NCBI RefSeq assembly: GCF_963678635.1
Contig: NC_087064.1
Span: 76,603,718-76,665,717, forward strand
From: Symsagittifera roscoffensis
Lineage: Eukaryota > Xenacoelomorpha > Acoela > Convolutidae
Reading direction: 5' to 3'
DNA: 62,000 bases
The position numbers and the translations under genes are program-made. The notes beneath the pieces are model-generated. The model was not told the DNA's origin. It ran no database searches and was given only the letters and a program-made list of their open reading frames with translations. How positions within the stretch are numbered: position 1 is the first letter of the stretch; each line of letters opens with the position of its first letter. Positions 45,831-57,200 of this stretch are shown here, piece by piece.

Positions 45831-46536
45831 TAACAAAGTTTTTCCTTCAAAATAAAACTTAAGAAGGTTATTTTTCAATTTTTAGTGTATCATAATTGCT
45901 TTTTTTCACCAATTAAAGCTTTTTTTAACTGATAAGAAATACAATGCATAAAAAAAAAAATTTTGTCAAAATATCAGTTTGTTTGCAGCATTATTTTCAG
46001 TTTTTTAAAATAAAGTAATCCTGCTACCATTCCGCTTCTCAAAATCAGCAGGTTTTTAAAAATTTTTGAAAGAGTGATGTTTTAATCAAGAAAAAAGTAG
46101 TGAAAAACTAACATGATTAAAAATTACTGATAAACGTTTGATAAAATGATTTTTTCTACGGTTTTGAAAACTTTGGTAAAACACTGAGATTTTTAGATCT
46201 CACAGCAACTCGTATGTGGGGTTCCAAATTCCTCTCTGGTTAAACAAAAACTTCTGCATAATTTCAAATATTTTTGGATTAAAATGATTTTCAGCGCTAT
46301 CCCAAAACACTCAAATTTTTATTTGACAAAAAATTCGCACTTTTGAAAATAGAGCCGAAAACTGATATTTTGGCAAAAAAAATATGTCAAATAGTACTAA
46401 AAAGCAGGAGTTGAATCTAAGAGGGTAGGAGGGGGCACCTAAATCTACCTCTGGTTCATTATGGGTAGCTAAGATTTCAGTGAAGTTGAAGAAATCAGCG
46501 TTGATATTACATATAAAATTCAAAATCTATTACATT
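45831..46536. other. AT-rich flank of the LTR element
   Basis: No gene or repeat recognised; one minus-strand frame (46311-46523) has no support. Confidence 0.45.
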
Positions 46537-46624
46537 TTTGATACATCGAAAAATCTTACTTCTCTAAATCTTTGATACATCGAAAAATCTTACTTCTCTA
46601 AATCTTTGATACATCGAAAAATCT
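46537..46624. repeat. 34-bp tandem repeat, 2.6 units
   Basis: Units start with TTTGATACATCGAAAAATCT at 46537, 46571 and 46605. The first two are identical over 34 bp; the third breaks off after about 20 bp. Confidence 0.95.
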
Positions 46625-46688
46625 CTTCGCTCGTATTTTTTGCTTCAAACAAAAAAAACAATCCATTTTTTAGGTTGATAACTAACTA

Positions 46689-47070
46689 CAGGGGCGGATA
46701 TAAGATTTTCTAGAAGAGACTGGGCAGATTTTCAATAATTTTTGAAATTTTGTCGACCTTTTTTTGGTAGAACAAATTGAATTTCCGAGCATTCCCAGAA
46801 CACTTTAAAGACATTATTCTGACAAAATTTTCTGCGCCGCAGACAATTTTGAAAAAACAGGTCTAATACGCTGTTTTTGGACACTGTTGGAAAACTTTGA
46901 CCAAAAAATTGTGTTTTTTCGGTGCGAGCTCCCCTCTAAAATAGGATATTTTGGCGCCAAATCCGCCTTCAAAAAAATTTAAGCGTTGCCGGGTGGTCGG
47001 TCGAAAATGGTCTTTATAAAATAACACGATAGGGGGACACTTTGGTTGGTGAGGGGGTCGAACCCCTGAG
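46689..47070. mobile_element. hAT-type MITE, copy 3 (right end missing)
   Basis: The left end CAGGGGCGGATATAAGATTTTC and the interior blocks (TTCTGCGCCGCAGAC, TTGGCGCC, GGGGGTCGAACCCCTGAG) match copy 4. The ATCCGCCCCTG right end is absent, so the copy is truncated near 47070 and no second target duplication can be shown. Confidence 0.75.
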
Positions 47071-47235
47071 AAAAGAGAGTATTTGATCGAAAAAGCGTTT
47101 GATCGTAAAATTGAAAATTTACAAATTTTGCTGCACCACAATCAAATAACAATTTTTGTGCAAATAGTACAGAAAACGGCGAAATTAGCAATTTTCAAAA
47201 ACTTAGAAGTTTACCAAGAAAATGATGGTAAAAAC

Positions 47236-47651
47236 CAGGGGCGGATCTAGGATTTTCTCGAGGGGGGGGGGAAATTTTGACGACCTTTTTTTTTTTTTTT
47301 TAGGTCGACCAAATTGATTTTTCGAGCTCTCCCAAAGCACTGTTTAGCCCCTATTTTGACAAAATTTTCTGCGCCGCAGGCAAATTTTTGAAAAAACAGT
47401 AAAAAAAAAGCCGTTTTTGGGCACTTTTTGAAAAATTTAGACAAAAATAGCGTTTTTTTTGGCGCGCGCTCCCCCTCAAAGTTAGTATATATTGGCGCCG
47501 AAGGCGCCTTTAGAAAAATTTTAGGGTCGGTCTGCCAAAAATGGATGTCTGAAAAAGTATCAAAGGGGGGACCCCTGGGTCGGCAGGGGGTCGAATCCCT
47601 GAGGGGGGGCGTCCGCCCCCCCCCGCCCCCCCCCCCCTAAATCCGCCCCTG
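47236..47651. mobile_element. hAT-type MITE, copy 4
   Basis: A 416-bp element with ends CAGGGGCGGATCTAGG and TAAATCCGCCCCTG is flanked by a perfect 8-bp duplication, GTAAAAAC (47228-47235 and 47652-47659). It is the best-preserved family member here. It contains TCGGCAGGGGGTCGAATCCC, which resembles a Pol III B box, and runs of G and C near the ends. Confidence 0.92.
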
Positions 47652-47659
47652 GTAAAAAC

Positions 47660-48408
47660 GATCGTTTAATTTTTTTCCTTGAAGTTTGAAAAAATGGGGG
47701 GAACGCAAAAAGATCCTCGCTTTTTTGGTTCTTTTTGTTTTAATTTTACAAAGCATTTTCACCCTATATAAAAGCAAATTTTTCTGGAACAGTTTTTAGA
47801 GCTGAAAAATCCAGGAAGCCTAATTCTACAGACAACCGCTTTATCAGAATTATACATTACATAGGTCATGATATCATCCAAAATCATCGAATTCTGAAAT
47901 CCATGTTGTTGCTACACAATATCCGAGCAAGGTCAATAATATTTGGTTCGAACTTGTCAGTCTAAAGGGACCAAAAAGTACTGAGCCCTTAAAGGCTGCC
48001 TCAATCATGCCAATCACAAAACTTGTCATTTAAGAACACGAAAATCAACGTTCAGCTCGAAAGTATTGGTTTTGCACAAAAAAATCAAACTCAACACAAA
48101 AAAAATGAAAAAAATAATCCCCAAAACTCTCCTTCAAGAAAATATTCAAAAAAAAAAAATAAATAAGAAGGCACACTTAAAATATTCTAATTATGCAGAT
48201 TATATGGTGCAAAGACTGTTATATGACGCAAAGACAATTTTCATGTTTTTCTAGGGTTAAGGTGGTTAAATCAGTTGATTTTCCTGGTTAGGTAAATAGT
48301 CTAAACTAATCCAATGTTCACTAATGGTCCAACTTCAAACGATGCAATGAAAGCTGACGAATGAGCAATGATTAAACCAACAGCATTTTGTTTTTGCTAT
48401 TTTGACAG
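47660..48408. other. AT-rich stretch, nothing recognised
   Basis: No supported gene. A Lys-rich frame at 48066-48254 is low-complexity. The last 30 bp form the pyrimidine tract of the exon candidate at 48409. Confidence 0.45.
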
Positions 48409-48533
48409 ATGAAGCGAAGAAAAGGATTCAAGAAGACCTTAATGAGTGCGATGGTGATAGATGTTGCAATATAGGACAAACAGCACAAAAGAACATCCAC
48501 ATTTACAAAGAGCCCGTGCAATGTTACCCAAGC
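48409..48533 (+). CDS. possible exon, no partner found
   Basis: A good acceptor, TTTTTGCTATTTTGACAG, is followed by an open frame DEAKKRIQEDLNECDGDRCC, then NIGQTAQKNIHIYKEP, entered in phase 1. It is cysteine-bearing, hydrophilic and less AT-rich than the flank. It runs into the foldback element at 48534 without a convincing donor, so the exon may have been interrupted by that element. Function unknown. Confidence 0.3.
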
Positions 48534-49040
48534 GTCGCGCCGCATCCGGATTTAGACCCAAAATGCATAGTCGCGCCGAAAGTTCGAGTCTGGAAAGTCT
48601 GGACATGAGTCGCGCCGTGGGCCGCGAATTTCTGGACATATCAAAATTTTATCGCGAAAGTCTGAACATGGGTCGCGAAAGTCTGGACATACCAAAATTT
48701 GGTCGCGAAAGTCTGAACATGGGTCGCGAAAGTCTGGAGATACCAAAATTTGGTCGCAAAAATCTGGACATGGGTCGCGAAAGTCTGAACATGGGTCGCG
48801 AAAGTCTGGAGATACCAAAATTTGGTCGCAAAAATCTGGACATGGGTCGCGAAAGTTTGTTATCTCTAGACTTTCGCGGCCAACGGCGCGAACCATGTCC
48901 AGACTTTCCAGACTCAAACTCTCGGCGCGACTATGCAATTTGGGTCTGAATCCGAATGCGGTGCGACCCTTGGCGCGACTCATGTCTAGACTTTCCAGAT
49001 CTTATGTCCAGACTTTTCAGACTCAAACTCTCAGCGCAAA
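48534..49040. repeat. foldback element with an internal minisatellite
   Basis: The left arm (48534-48630) is the reverse complement, with few mismatches, of 48873-48968. Landmarks are GCGCCGCATCCGGATTTAGACC versus its inverse, and GAGTCTGGAAAGTCTGGAC. Between the arms are alternating 21-bp (GAAAGTCTGAACATGGGTCGC) and 30-bp units. A further partial arm follows at 48970-49040. Both strands show long frames across it; because the unit lengths are multiples of three, these frames may be fortuitous. Confidence 0.85.
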
Positions 49041-50500
49041 ATTTCGAGTAGGTTCAAAATTTTGAGTAGGCTGTGGGTAATGCAGAAAAAGTAGCAAGTT
49101 GTGCAGAAAAAAAGGCAAAACATTATGCCAATTTTAAAATTATATAATCCGTTAAAATGGTTTTAAAGTGGATTTTAGACAATTTAAGTTCTTCAAAAAA
49201 ATGGATTATAAAAATTTTTCATGCGTTGTCCCAAAATGTAATGGAGTTCCATTATAACGGCAAAAATTTAAAATCGAATATTATTCATGGAACCTCAGTG
49301 CGGGTTATTTAAAGTATCCAGACAAACCAAATTAAAATTGAAATTTGAAACACGCTTTCCACAAATTGAGCTGTCTATAACAAGGTAGTCGAAACAAAAA
49401 AATGCAAAACAACCTGAAAATTTATGGCTTAACTTATTTGCAATATTCAGGTAAAAAGAACTCAAAAACGGATAATTTTTGACTTTTTTCATCAATCGAA
49501 AATTACGACAAAACTGCTGGTTGAATCTGTGGCCCAATTCTTAGACAATTTGCACATTTTATGCAATCTTTCTTTTCAATATTGGACTTCATTGAACTAA
49601 TATTGTCAGTGGAGTTTTTCATTGGCTTTATTTTTTCATTTCTAAAACTTAACTTATTCTGTCTGGACCATTAAAGTCAATAACTGTAGGTAAAATCAAA
49701 GCATTAGTTCCATCCACTGCGATCAAATTGGGAACCAGAGGAAAAGTGCCTGGTCTGGGATCAGGAGATTCTGACACCCAGCCATGAGTTCACACTATTC
49801 CCACATGTAACTAGTTAATTTGCTTAGTTCAGCCGCTATAGCCTGTAAACCGAAACACGTTTGTTGACCCAACCTTTTGAATGACTATACTGAATTGGTT
49901 TGGTAGAGAGGGTGAAAAGCTCGTAGATATTATTTTTATGCTGGCCAATCGTTATTGGATGAACTATGTTTTCATTCATTTTTCACTTTTTGGGCGAATG
50001 TTGCAAAAAATGGCAAATTTGTGATTTTGACATAAGACAATATCAGGTAGATTTTGTATGGGTTTTTCTTGACGTATCTCAATGGTCAGTTTCTTCACTT
50101 CGTTTTTCAGAACCAAAAATTTCTAATCGAAACTATAAATGGTACATTCGAGAAAAGAAAGAAACGATATTCACTCATGACTTTTAACTCTTTAAAATGA
50201 CATCTAATTAACGCGGTTAAACAACGGTTTTTGACTTTGACCGAAAATTTTTTATGAAAAGTAACTGATAAGAAATTCGTTTGACTTTTATAAATCGGGG
50301 CCAACAATGTGTTTAGGTATAAGCGATTGAAGATTCCAAGCAACAGCATCTTAATGGATTCCATACAACAGAAAATGCTCATTTTCAACTGAAAGCTCGA
50401 AACTTTTTCTGGTCTTGTGTAAAAAAATCCTAGTTTATTGTAATGATAAAGTTTTTTATGAAGGCCCGAAGAACATAGCATGGAACACAATATAGCAAGA
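49041..50500. other. mostly featureless, one GC-richer open segment
   Basis: At 49130-49260 there are GGATTATAA-type units as at 28.4 kb. At 49649-49789 the minus strand has a GC-richer 46-codon open segment (GWVSESPDPRPGTFPLVP, then NLIAVDGTNALILPTVI) without a recognised family or clear exon boundaries. The rest shows nothing. Confidence 0.35.
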
Positions 50501-53500
50501 AGTTGTATCAGCAAATCATTTGCAGTTGATAATTGCCCAGAATAACCTGAGTGGCTCCGAAATTTGGAAAAACTTACCAGAAACATTTGGGCAGGTTCAA
50601 AGAAGCCAAATCCTTGTGCGTTGACAAAAGATACTGAAACATTAGAAAAACGGTGAATCGATGAGAGACTTTCTTTATAATGTGGACATCATTCTGTCAG
50701 TGTGTTCAAATTACAAGGTTTTGGCGAAAAAAATATGGAAAAATTAAAAATAACCATGTTTTTTAAAGCATTGTTAAAAATTACGACTCGTTCGAAGCTT
50801 CAATTCAGTTCAGTAGTTACTGTATCTAGAACTGAACAAGCGACGACACATCAAAAGATTACTTAGAGGGAGCTCAAACAAAAAAATACGAGTTCGTCGG
50901 CGATTGCGGCTCCAGCTACTCATAGAACTGGCTAAGGGCGATACAATATGGAAAAGGGACAGGGAAATAGGAAACGATTGAACAGTACGATATACCTGTA
51001 CTACCGTAACAATCCCACTGTAGACATGTGCTTCAGAAAAGAGCAGTGAACATACAAAACGCGAGCACTAATCAGGGCACTTTTTTCCGGGCTAGCACTA
51101 TTTGCAACTTCAAATGGGTCCATAGATGATGTGATAGATTATAGATGTACGAACCTTATCTTTTTCGACAAATTGATGTTCGGGAAGCTTAATGGAAAGG
51201 GACGAAAGTGCGTTGTTTATTGCTGCGGGGGATGGAACGCAACAGCAAGTACCTGGGGTTAAATAGTTTTGCCCAACCGACCCTTCTACGATAGTTAAGA
51301 AACTGAGTACACGTTTAATCTTCAGCGCGACTTGTATGTGCCGAGCTATCTGTTTCCTTGATAATTAAGCAATGCAATACATTAACTTTGAAGCGAATCC
51401 GCATTAACATATGACACAACAGAAAGCTTGTTTTATTGGTCTTTTTTTTTATTTAAGTATAATGAAAAAGAGCCAAATATGTTGGCATTGTTTACTTCTA
51501 CCTTGCTTTTAGAGTTTTTGCATGTAAAAATGAAAAAATGAAGAAAACTGCAACTAAAAAAAGCTTCAGGTTATTTCCGGTTCAAGGGCAACCGATAAAT
51601 TACTAAAAACTCGAAACAGAAAATATACGTCTCAAAAAGGGCAAAACATTTGTTTGAGCCAATTCATAGTGACATTTGTGACCTTTTTCCGGAATCATTG
51701 GGTAGAAAGCAACATGCAACTTTTTTTAAAAAATTTATCAAAATATGCAACGGTATATCTTATGACCTCATGAAGCGATTTGCTTTGAAAATATACTGCA
51801 GTTTTTTGGGTGGACCAAACATGTGACCTTACTGAGTTTAAACTCAGGTCTGATAATTGCGATGACAATATTTTACACAAATTTTGAAAATTTTGCATGA
51901 AAAATAGCTTCACTATTTACAAGTTTTTTTCTCCTCTTCAAAACGGTAATGAAACGCGCTATTGGCAATTAATTTTTGACAGCTCACGGGCTGTTTTATT
52001 TACGTCGAAACAATTAGAACGTTTTTGGTAGGGAAGCTGATAGTGTTGTATAGATTCGTGTACTTTAAACTGTTATCAATGACAACAAAAACATTCTAAG
52101 AATTTGTAATGAAAAGCAACCCTGTGTGTCTCATCTCAAAATTTTTGGCTGCTTATGTATATCAGTGATAAAGCCTTCTAGCACAAGTTCTTACTTTAAA
52201 AAAAATTACACTTTTACTGGTCTATATGATCTTCTGAAAAAATGTTGTCACACCCTTAATCTGACATTTCACTAACAAAACAGTTCCCGATAATGGATCA
52301 AGGCCTTTTAATGTTTTACCTTTTTCGGGCAAGGACCCAATGGGATCCAACCTTGATTTAGTGCCGGATAATAAAGCCGAAACAGTCTCAACTGATGCAA
52401 AAAAAGTTTTAGCTACTTTTGAACTGCAATTATAACCGACAGGGGAGCTTTTCCTACAGTTCTCTATACTTCTCCTTGCACTTCATTGAAGATCTAATCA
52501 AATGGAGATTCAAGACGATCCAATTTAGTTAAAAATTCACATGAAAGTTACACAAACCACCTTCGATAATTTCGATATATCCTATGCCATTAACTGCAAA
52601 ATAATACTGTCTCAGCCTCTAACATAAAAACAAAAAGGTAACCAAAACAATCCACTTCATCTAAATCAGGAGGATAATCTGGAAGTCTGTGGGAATTTTC
52701 AGATTCCTTAGATCCTGACATTTAAACAACTAATAAAACTAACTGTTCAATCGAAGACTATCATGGCACCATGACTAAATGTTTTTCACCTTAATTTTGC
52801 ATTGACTGCAAGCGTCAATGGAAATGTTTCTTGTAAGCTGATTGAAAAATGGCAGACTGCGAGCCAAAATTATTTTAATAGTTTCGTAGAAAACAAAACT
52901 TGAGGTCTTGTGCCCATACTTGACCAATGAGGGACTTGACCAATGATATAATCAAAATTAAACTGATACTTACATTTCTAGCTATTTTTAGTATGACTGT
53001 TGTTTGATCTTGATATGTAATAGCAGCACAGCAAGTTCCAAAAATGCAATAGATTGAAACTTTTTTTGTGAGTACCAACTGAGATGATGAAGTTTTCTTT
53101 GAGCAATCTCATGGTTTTGTGTTTACAAATATGTGTATGCGAGCTCTATAAAAAACTTAACGGTTTCCAACGAAGCATTTTGAGTTTGAAGTCAATTATT
53201 AACAAGAATGTCATTTTAAAAACTTCTCTCGTATTATTGCTGTGTATGTTGATGACATGAGTAATCTTGAACTTGACGAAAAATCATCAGGGCAGCTGTG
53301 TTGCCAATTTTGGTAAGCAAAATGGCAGTGAATCAAGGGCGATGCCGAGTATTTGTTCAGTTTAATGAAAAACGTGTATTATTTTCCCAAGACAGATATG
53401 TTAAAGTTTTAATCAAAAATTGAAAATGCTACTCTGCAAATCGGTTTAAGAATTTGAGGTTACATCCAAAACTAAAAATGATGTTCAAAGTCGATCCGAT

Positions 53501-53640
53501 CGTACTGTTTATCAGCCGTTCATGGAAGCGTTATTGTATTTGACTGGATAATGACTAGGCCGGATAAGGCTTTTGTGGTAAATGATTTCTCTCATTCGTG
53601 AAATGCTTAAAATTTTTTGCAACAAAAGGGTGTTACGGTT
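50501..53640 (+). mobile_element. decayed Ty1/copia-type retrotransposon (approximate extent)
   Basis: The only firm part is the reverse transcriptase near the right side (53230-53600). Upstream, a weak Gag-like stretch (about 50520-50900) and a Cys-rich KCVVYCCGGWNA near 51200 could be the rest of the same element. No LTRs were found, so both limits are guesses. Confidence 0.4.
53230..53600 (+). pseudogene. copia-type reverse-transcriptase remnant
   Basis: ECHFKNFSRIIAVYVDDMSN carries the YVDD catalytic block in the setting typical of Ty1/copia RT (…F.K....I..VYVDDM). About 300 bp on, YQPFMEALLYLTG and MTRPDKAFVVNDFSHS match the downstream Y..L(I/M)..L.YL...TRPDI.(F/Y)AV..(L/F)S block. Stops and frameshifts separate the blocks, so it is inactive. 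Confidence 0.8.
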
Positions 53641-54045
53641 TTTAAGGAGCACGTGTTCAGTTTCGTTTGAATATCTTAACGCATATATTCCCCCATTTTG
53701 TGACAGGTCCCATCAATGCTGATATAAAATCAACTTTTTTGGTTGTCTACAGGATTTGAGTCAGCCAAAACTTCATGTTAATCAAGAATTTGGAGTCTCG
53801 AGATAGTTCATCTGACCTTGTTTTCTTCGAAAGCACTTAGCCTGATTCGGTTTTTTATCAGTTTTTTCCTTTAAATCTGTTATATTCGGCCTTATTCCGT
53901 TTTGACTTTTTCTCTTCAATTTGACTTCAAAATTTGTGCTCAAAGTTTTTTTTTGTTCACTCTGAAACTGCACAAGTTAAATTCTTTCCATTTGATTTTT
54001 GACATTAATCATAGAAATTTTAATTAGTGCAGAGTTTGATAATCA
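53641..54045. other. AT-rich stretch, nothing recognised
   Basis: A Lys-rich minus-strand frame (53782-53973) is unsupported. The last 8 bases (GATAATCA, 54038-54045) are the target duplication of the next element. Confidence 0.45.
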
Positions 54046-54259
54046 GGCTCTTTTCCAGTTCCCCCCCTTTCAAATTTAATTTTAAAAAGTCTTTTTAACG
54101 TTGTCATAATGCAAGGAAATTTGGCGTGGTGAACAAATTGACAATTCTGAACAGATTTGTTTTTCATACTTTACAGCGTAACATCACGCGTTTAGCCGTA
54201 ATAACACGTAAAACAAAAAAAACTCGGTATTTTGAAAGGGGGGGAACTGGAAAAGAGCC
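54046..54259. mobile_element. 214-bp MITE with 8-bp target duplication
   Basis: The inverted ends GGCTCTTTTCCAGTTCCCCC and GGGGGAACTGGAAAAGAGCC are perfect over about 29 bp. The flank GATAATCA is repeated exactly at 54038-54045 and 54260-54267. The 8-bp duplication suggests hAT or a related superfamily, although the ends are not CAG/CTG. No coding content. Confidence 0.88.
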
Positions 54260-54267
54260 GATAATCA

Positions 54268-57200
54268 CTATTTATATCGAACACATTAATTCTACAGAAA
54301 GCAATTCATCAAAAAACTATCCTGAAAGTCACAAAAATATGGGTTTTAAATTGTAAATAATTTGTGCAGAGAATCTCCAAACTTTTTCGACAAATTTTTT
54401 TCGTCTGGACTTTGATTATCCTGGTTTGCAAAACGTTTTGTTTTCTCTCTTTGACTTGCGATCCCAATTTATTTTTTAGTACTGGATACAGAAATTCAAG
54501 TTTCATAGGAAATTTCCATTTTCTAAATTTCAGCTCCCATTTTTGTTTGATTTTTATACTTGTGCCAAATACCGGGTATCCTGATTTTTTAACAAACTCT
54601 AATGCATCCCTGGCAGTTGGTAAAAGGAGTACCAAAATTAGTTCCGAGTCTTCCTTATTTCTAGATAAAAAACGTTGCAACTTGATGTTTAATGAGGTTG
54701 AGGGTTTTTAGTATGCGATACAAATACTCGTAACAGTATACTTGAGTTTTGCATCAATCGTTGATGCAAACACGTCCCGCCAATTTAAATGCGTGAAGTT
54801 TTTTTGATTTTAAAGGTTGTTGCAAAGAACAACAAAAAACTAGGTGTTCGATTGATTCGAATTCTATGATTCGAAAAAAATTATTTGGGCACTTTCACAT
54901 GCTGTAAAACCACCGTTTTCTTGATCTTTAAAAACAGCCTATTTTTTATGAAGATGTTTTCCCATGAATTTGGCATTGGTTTTAAGTAAAAAATTGCTTG
55001 TAAAATGACGCAGTTTTTCTTTTGAACAGAGATCAAGGTTTGCATCGGAATTCAGGTGTGAAATCGAAGCTCAAAAAAATTTACTTTTTTGGAAGTAAAA
55101 ATAATAGACATCTTACGATTTTGTCTACGGTGTTTTATGGAAACAACTGGTATTTAAAATTAATGCAAAATCACTAGAATCAGCCTCGATTGAGGTTTTT
55201 GTTTTTCTCAACATATTTTCAAATTTATATTGGTAACAAGATGTTTGCTTTGACATATCGAAGCAAATATGTAATAGTTTTGTAACTGAAGATTATGAGC
55301 TGTGGGCTTGGTGAGCCTAAATCACCATATACATCTGTTTTACGTTTTTCACTCTGCAGTTTCTAAGTCTCGGCAAAATTTAACTGTTTCCTAATTGACT
55401 GGAGCTTGACAAGCCATTTGAAAAAGTATAAGCTGACCTTTTTTAATGACTTGATCCTCAAATACGTACAAAATGAAGTTAAACCTCCATTTTCACAACA
55501 TTAATTCAATTTTTCGATTTTTCCGGGAAGCCTAAAAAAGACGCCAAGGTTTTGTGTTTCCGCGTTTGGGTGATAATAAGGATACTCAAAGCACTTCAAT
55601 TTGTCTTTTTTAACTACAGTTTGTTTGCAATTATTTTTAATTAAGCAAAAACCTGTCAATTCGCCAATTTTTTTGATGAGTCAGTTATGTCGTATGCATG
55701 TAAAAATACATTGGGCATAATTAACAAAAACCACTTTTTTTGTTCTGTACCTTCAATTGCTTGAAAAATAAATTGATTAAAAAATTTACAGAAAATATAG
55801 AAAAAGAGCAACTCTGCAAATATTTCTAGAGCTGTTTAAAAAATCATATTTCTTGATTACTGTTTCTGAGTCTAAATACGAAGTCTTAATTGCTCTAACC
55901 GAAAATCAAACAAGGTTTGTTTTATCAACATTTTATCAAGAAAAAATCTTTCTTTTCTGTCAGAGCTCTAGAAAAACCCTTTTTTCGGCACAGAAACACC
56001 GTTGAATCAATTTTCCCAGGTAAGTTTTTCTATTCTTGTATTGCATTTGTCTTCTAGGTAAATCAGCATGTTGATTGTTTTTAACAATTTCGCAAAGGTT
56101 TTTTTTCTTTCGATTACAGATAACGGAGCCGAAGATTTTTGTGTAAGTAGGGAAAAATAAAAATGTCTAGGAAGTTTTCGACTCTCAACAAAACGACTTA
56201 ATACTTCATCTACAATTGAAAAAAAATCATCAGTAATACTTTTGTATACCAGAGATATAGACTGACCGGTCCCGGCGAGTTGTTCAAGTTCGGCCTGCAA
56301 ACTTCAAATTCTGTTAGAAAAAGTTCAGCCATTTTTAGCTTTTTGTTTGATTAAGAAAATTAATCGCAAACTTTACGCGTCTTTGGTGGGACTAAATGAA
56401 AAAACAAACTTAGAAATGCTTTCGAAAATGAATAAAAAGCTCCTCATTCTTTTGCTGAACCCTGATCTACTTGAAAATGATTAGTTGAACTAATTGTCTT
56501 CCTTGAGGTCCAAAGATCGGGCACAAACCTAAAAAAATATTTGAAGATGGCCCAGTATCAAAAAAAAAGAATTCAATTCAACTGAGATTCCATTGTTTCT
56601 TGCTGTGGATGCAACCTCTGAAAAAAATCCGGATTCTTAAGAATATTTAGTTTTTTTTCCGATGCAAGCATGTTTTTTTTAACTTGAATACATTTCAATA
56701 GGTCACCACAAGTATGCTTGGAACTTTCGTAATTACTAGTTGATTCATTTTCAAGATAATTTTGTACATCTGTACTTTCTAAATGTGCGGTACATGTTGA
56801 ATTTTTTGATTCAATTTTTAGGATGAAGACTCGCGCCGATACAAGTTTCTTGGCTTTACAAAAATGTGTGACAGCGAATAATCAGAGATTGATATATGAA
56901 TGTTTTGCAAAGAACATAATCTGTTTTGAAATTCTTTTTTGAAATCATAATCTAAGCGCAAATAAAATTGTAATAGTTTTTACAGACACAAGAGACTTTC
57001 TCAAGTGCAAACTAAAGCGGAGATTTGTTCTTTGATTTAATTGAATCGTTTAATACTTTTAATACTTGAATATTTTGGCATGAGAAAGAAAAAATTGTTA
57101 GTTTTTTGAAAACAAAATGCAATAAGATCAGCCGTCTTCATACTTTTTAATTGATTGGGTAAAATTGGGATGCCTAATTTCAAAAAATCTACAATCGTTT

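Noticed and set aside
46689-47651. tRNA gene suggested by GGGTCGAATCCC
   Set aside because: Only a T-arm-like hairpin is present; no A box or acceptor stem, and the sequence is part of a MITE with defined ends.
48534-49040. CRISPR-like array
   Set aside because: Repeats are adjacent 21- and 30-bp minisatellite units inside a foldback, without unique spacers, in animal-type DNA.
50501-51300. Confident copia Gag with zinc knuckle
   Set aside because: The Cys pattern near 51200 lacks the His and correct spacing; kept only as a weak extension of the RT remnant.
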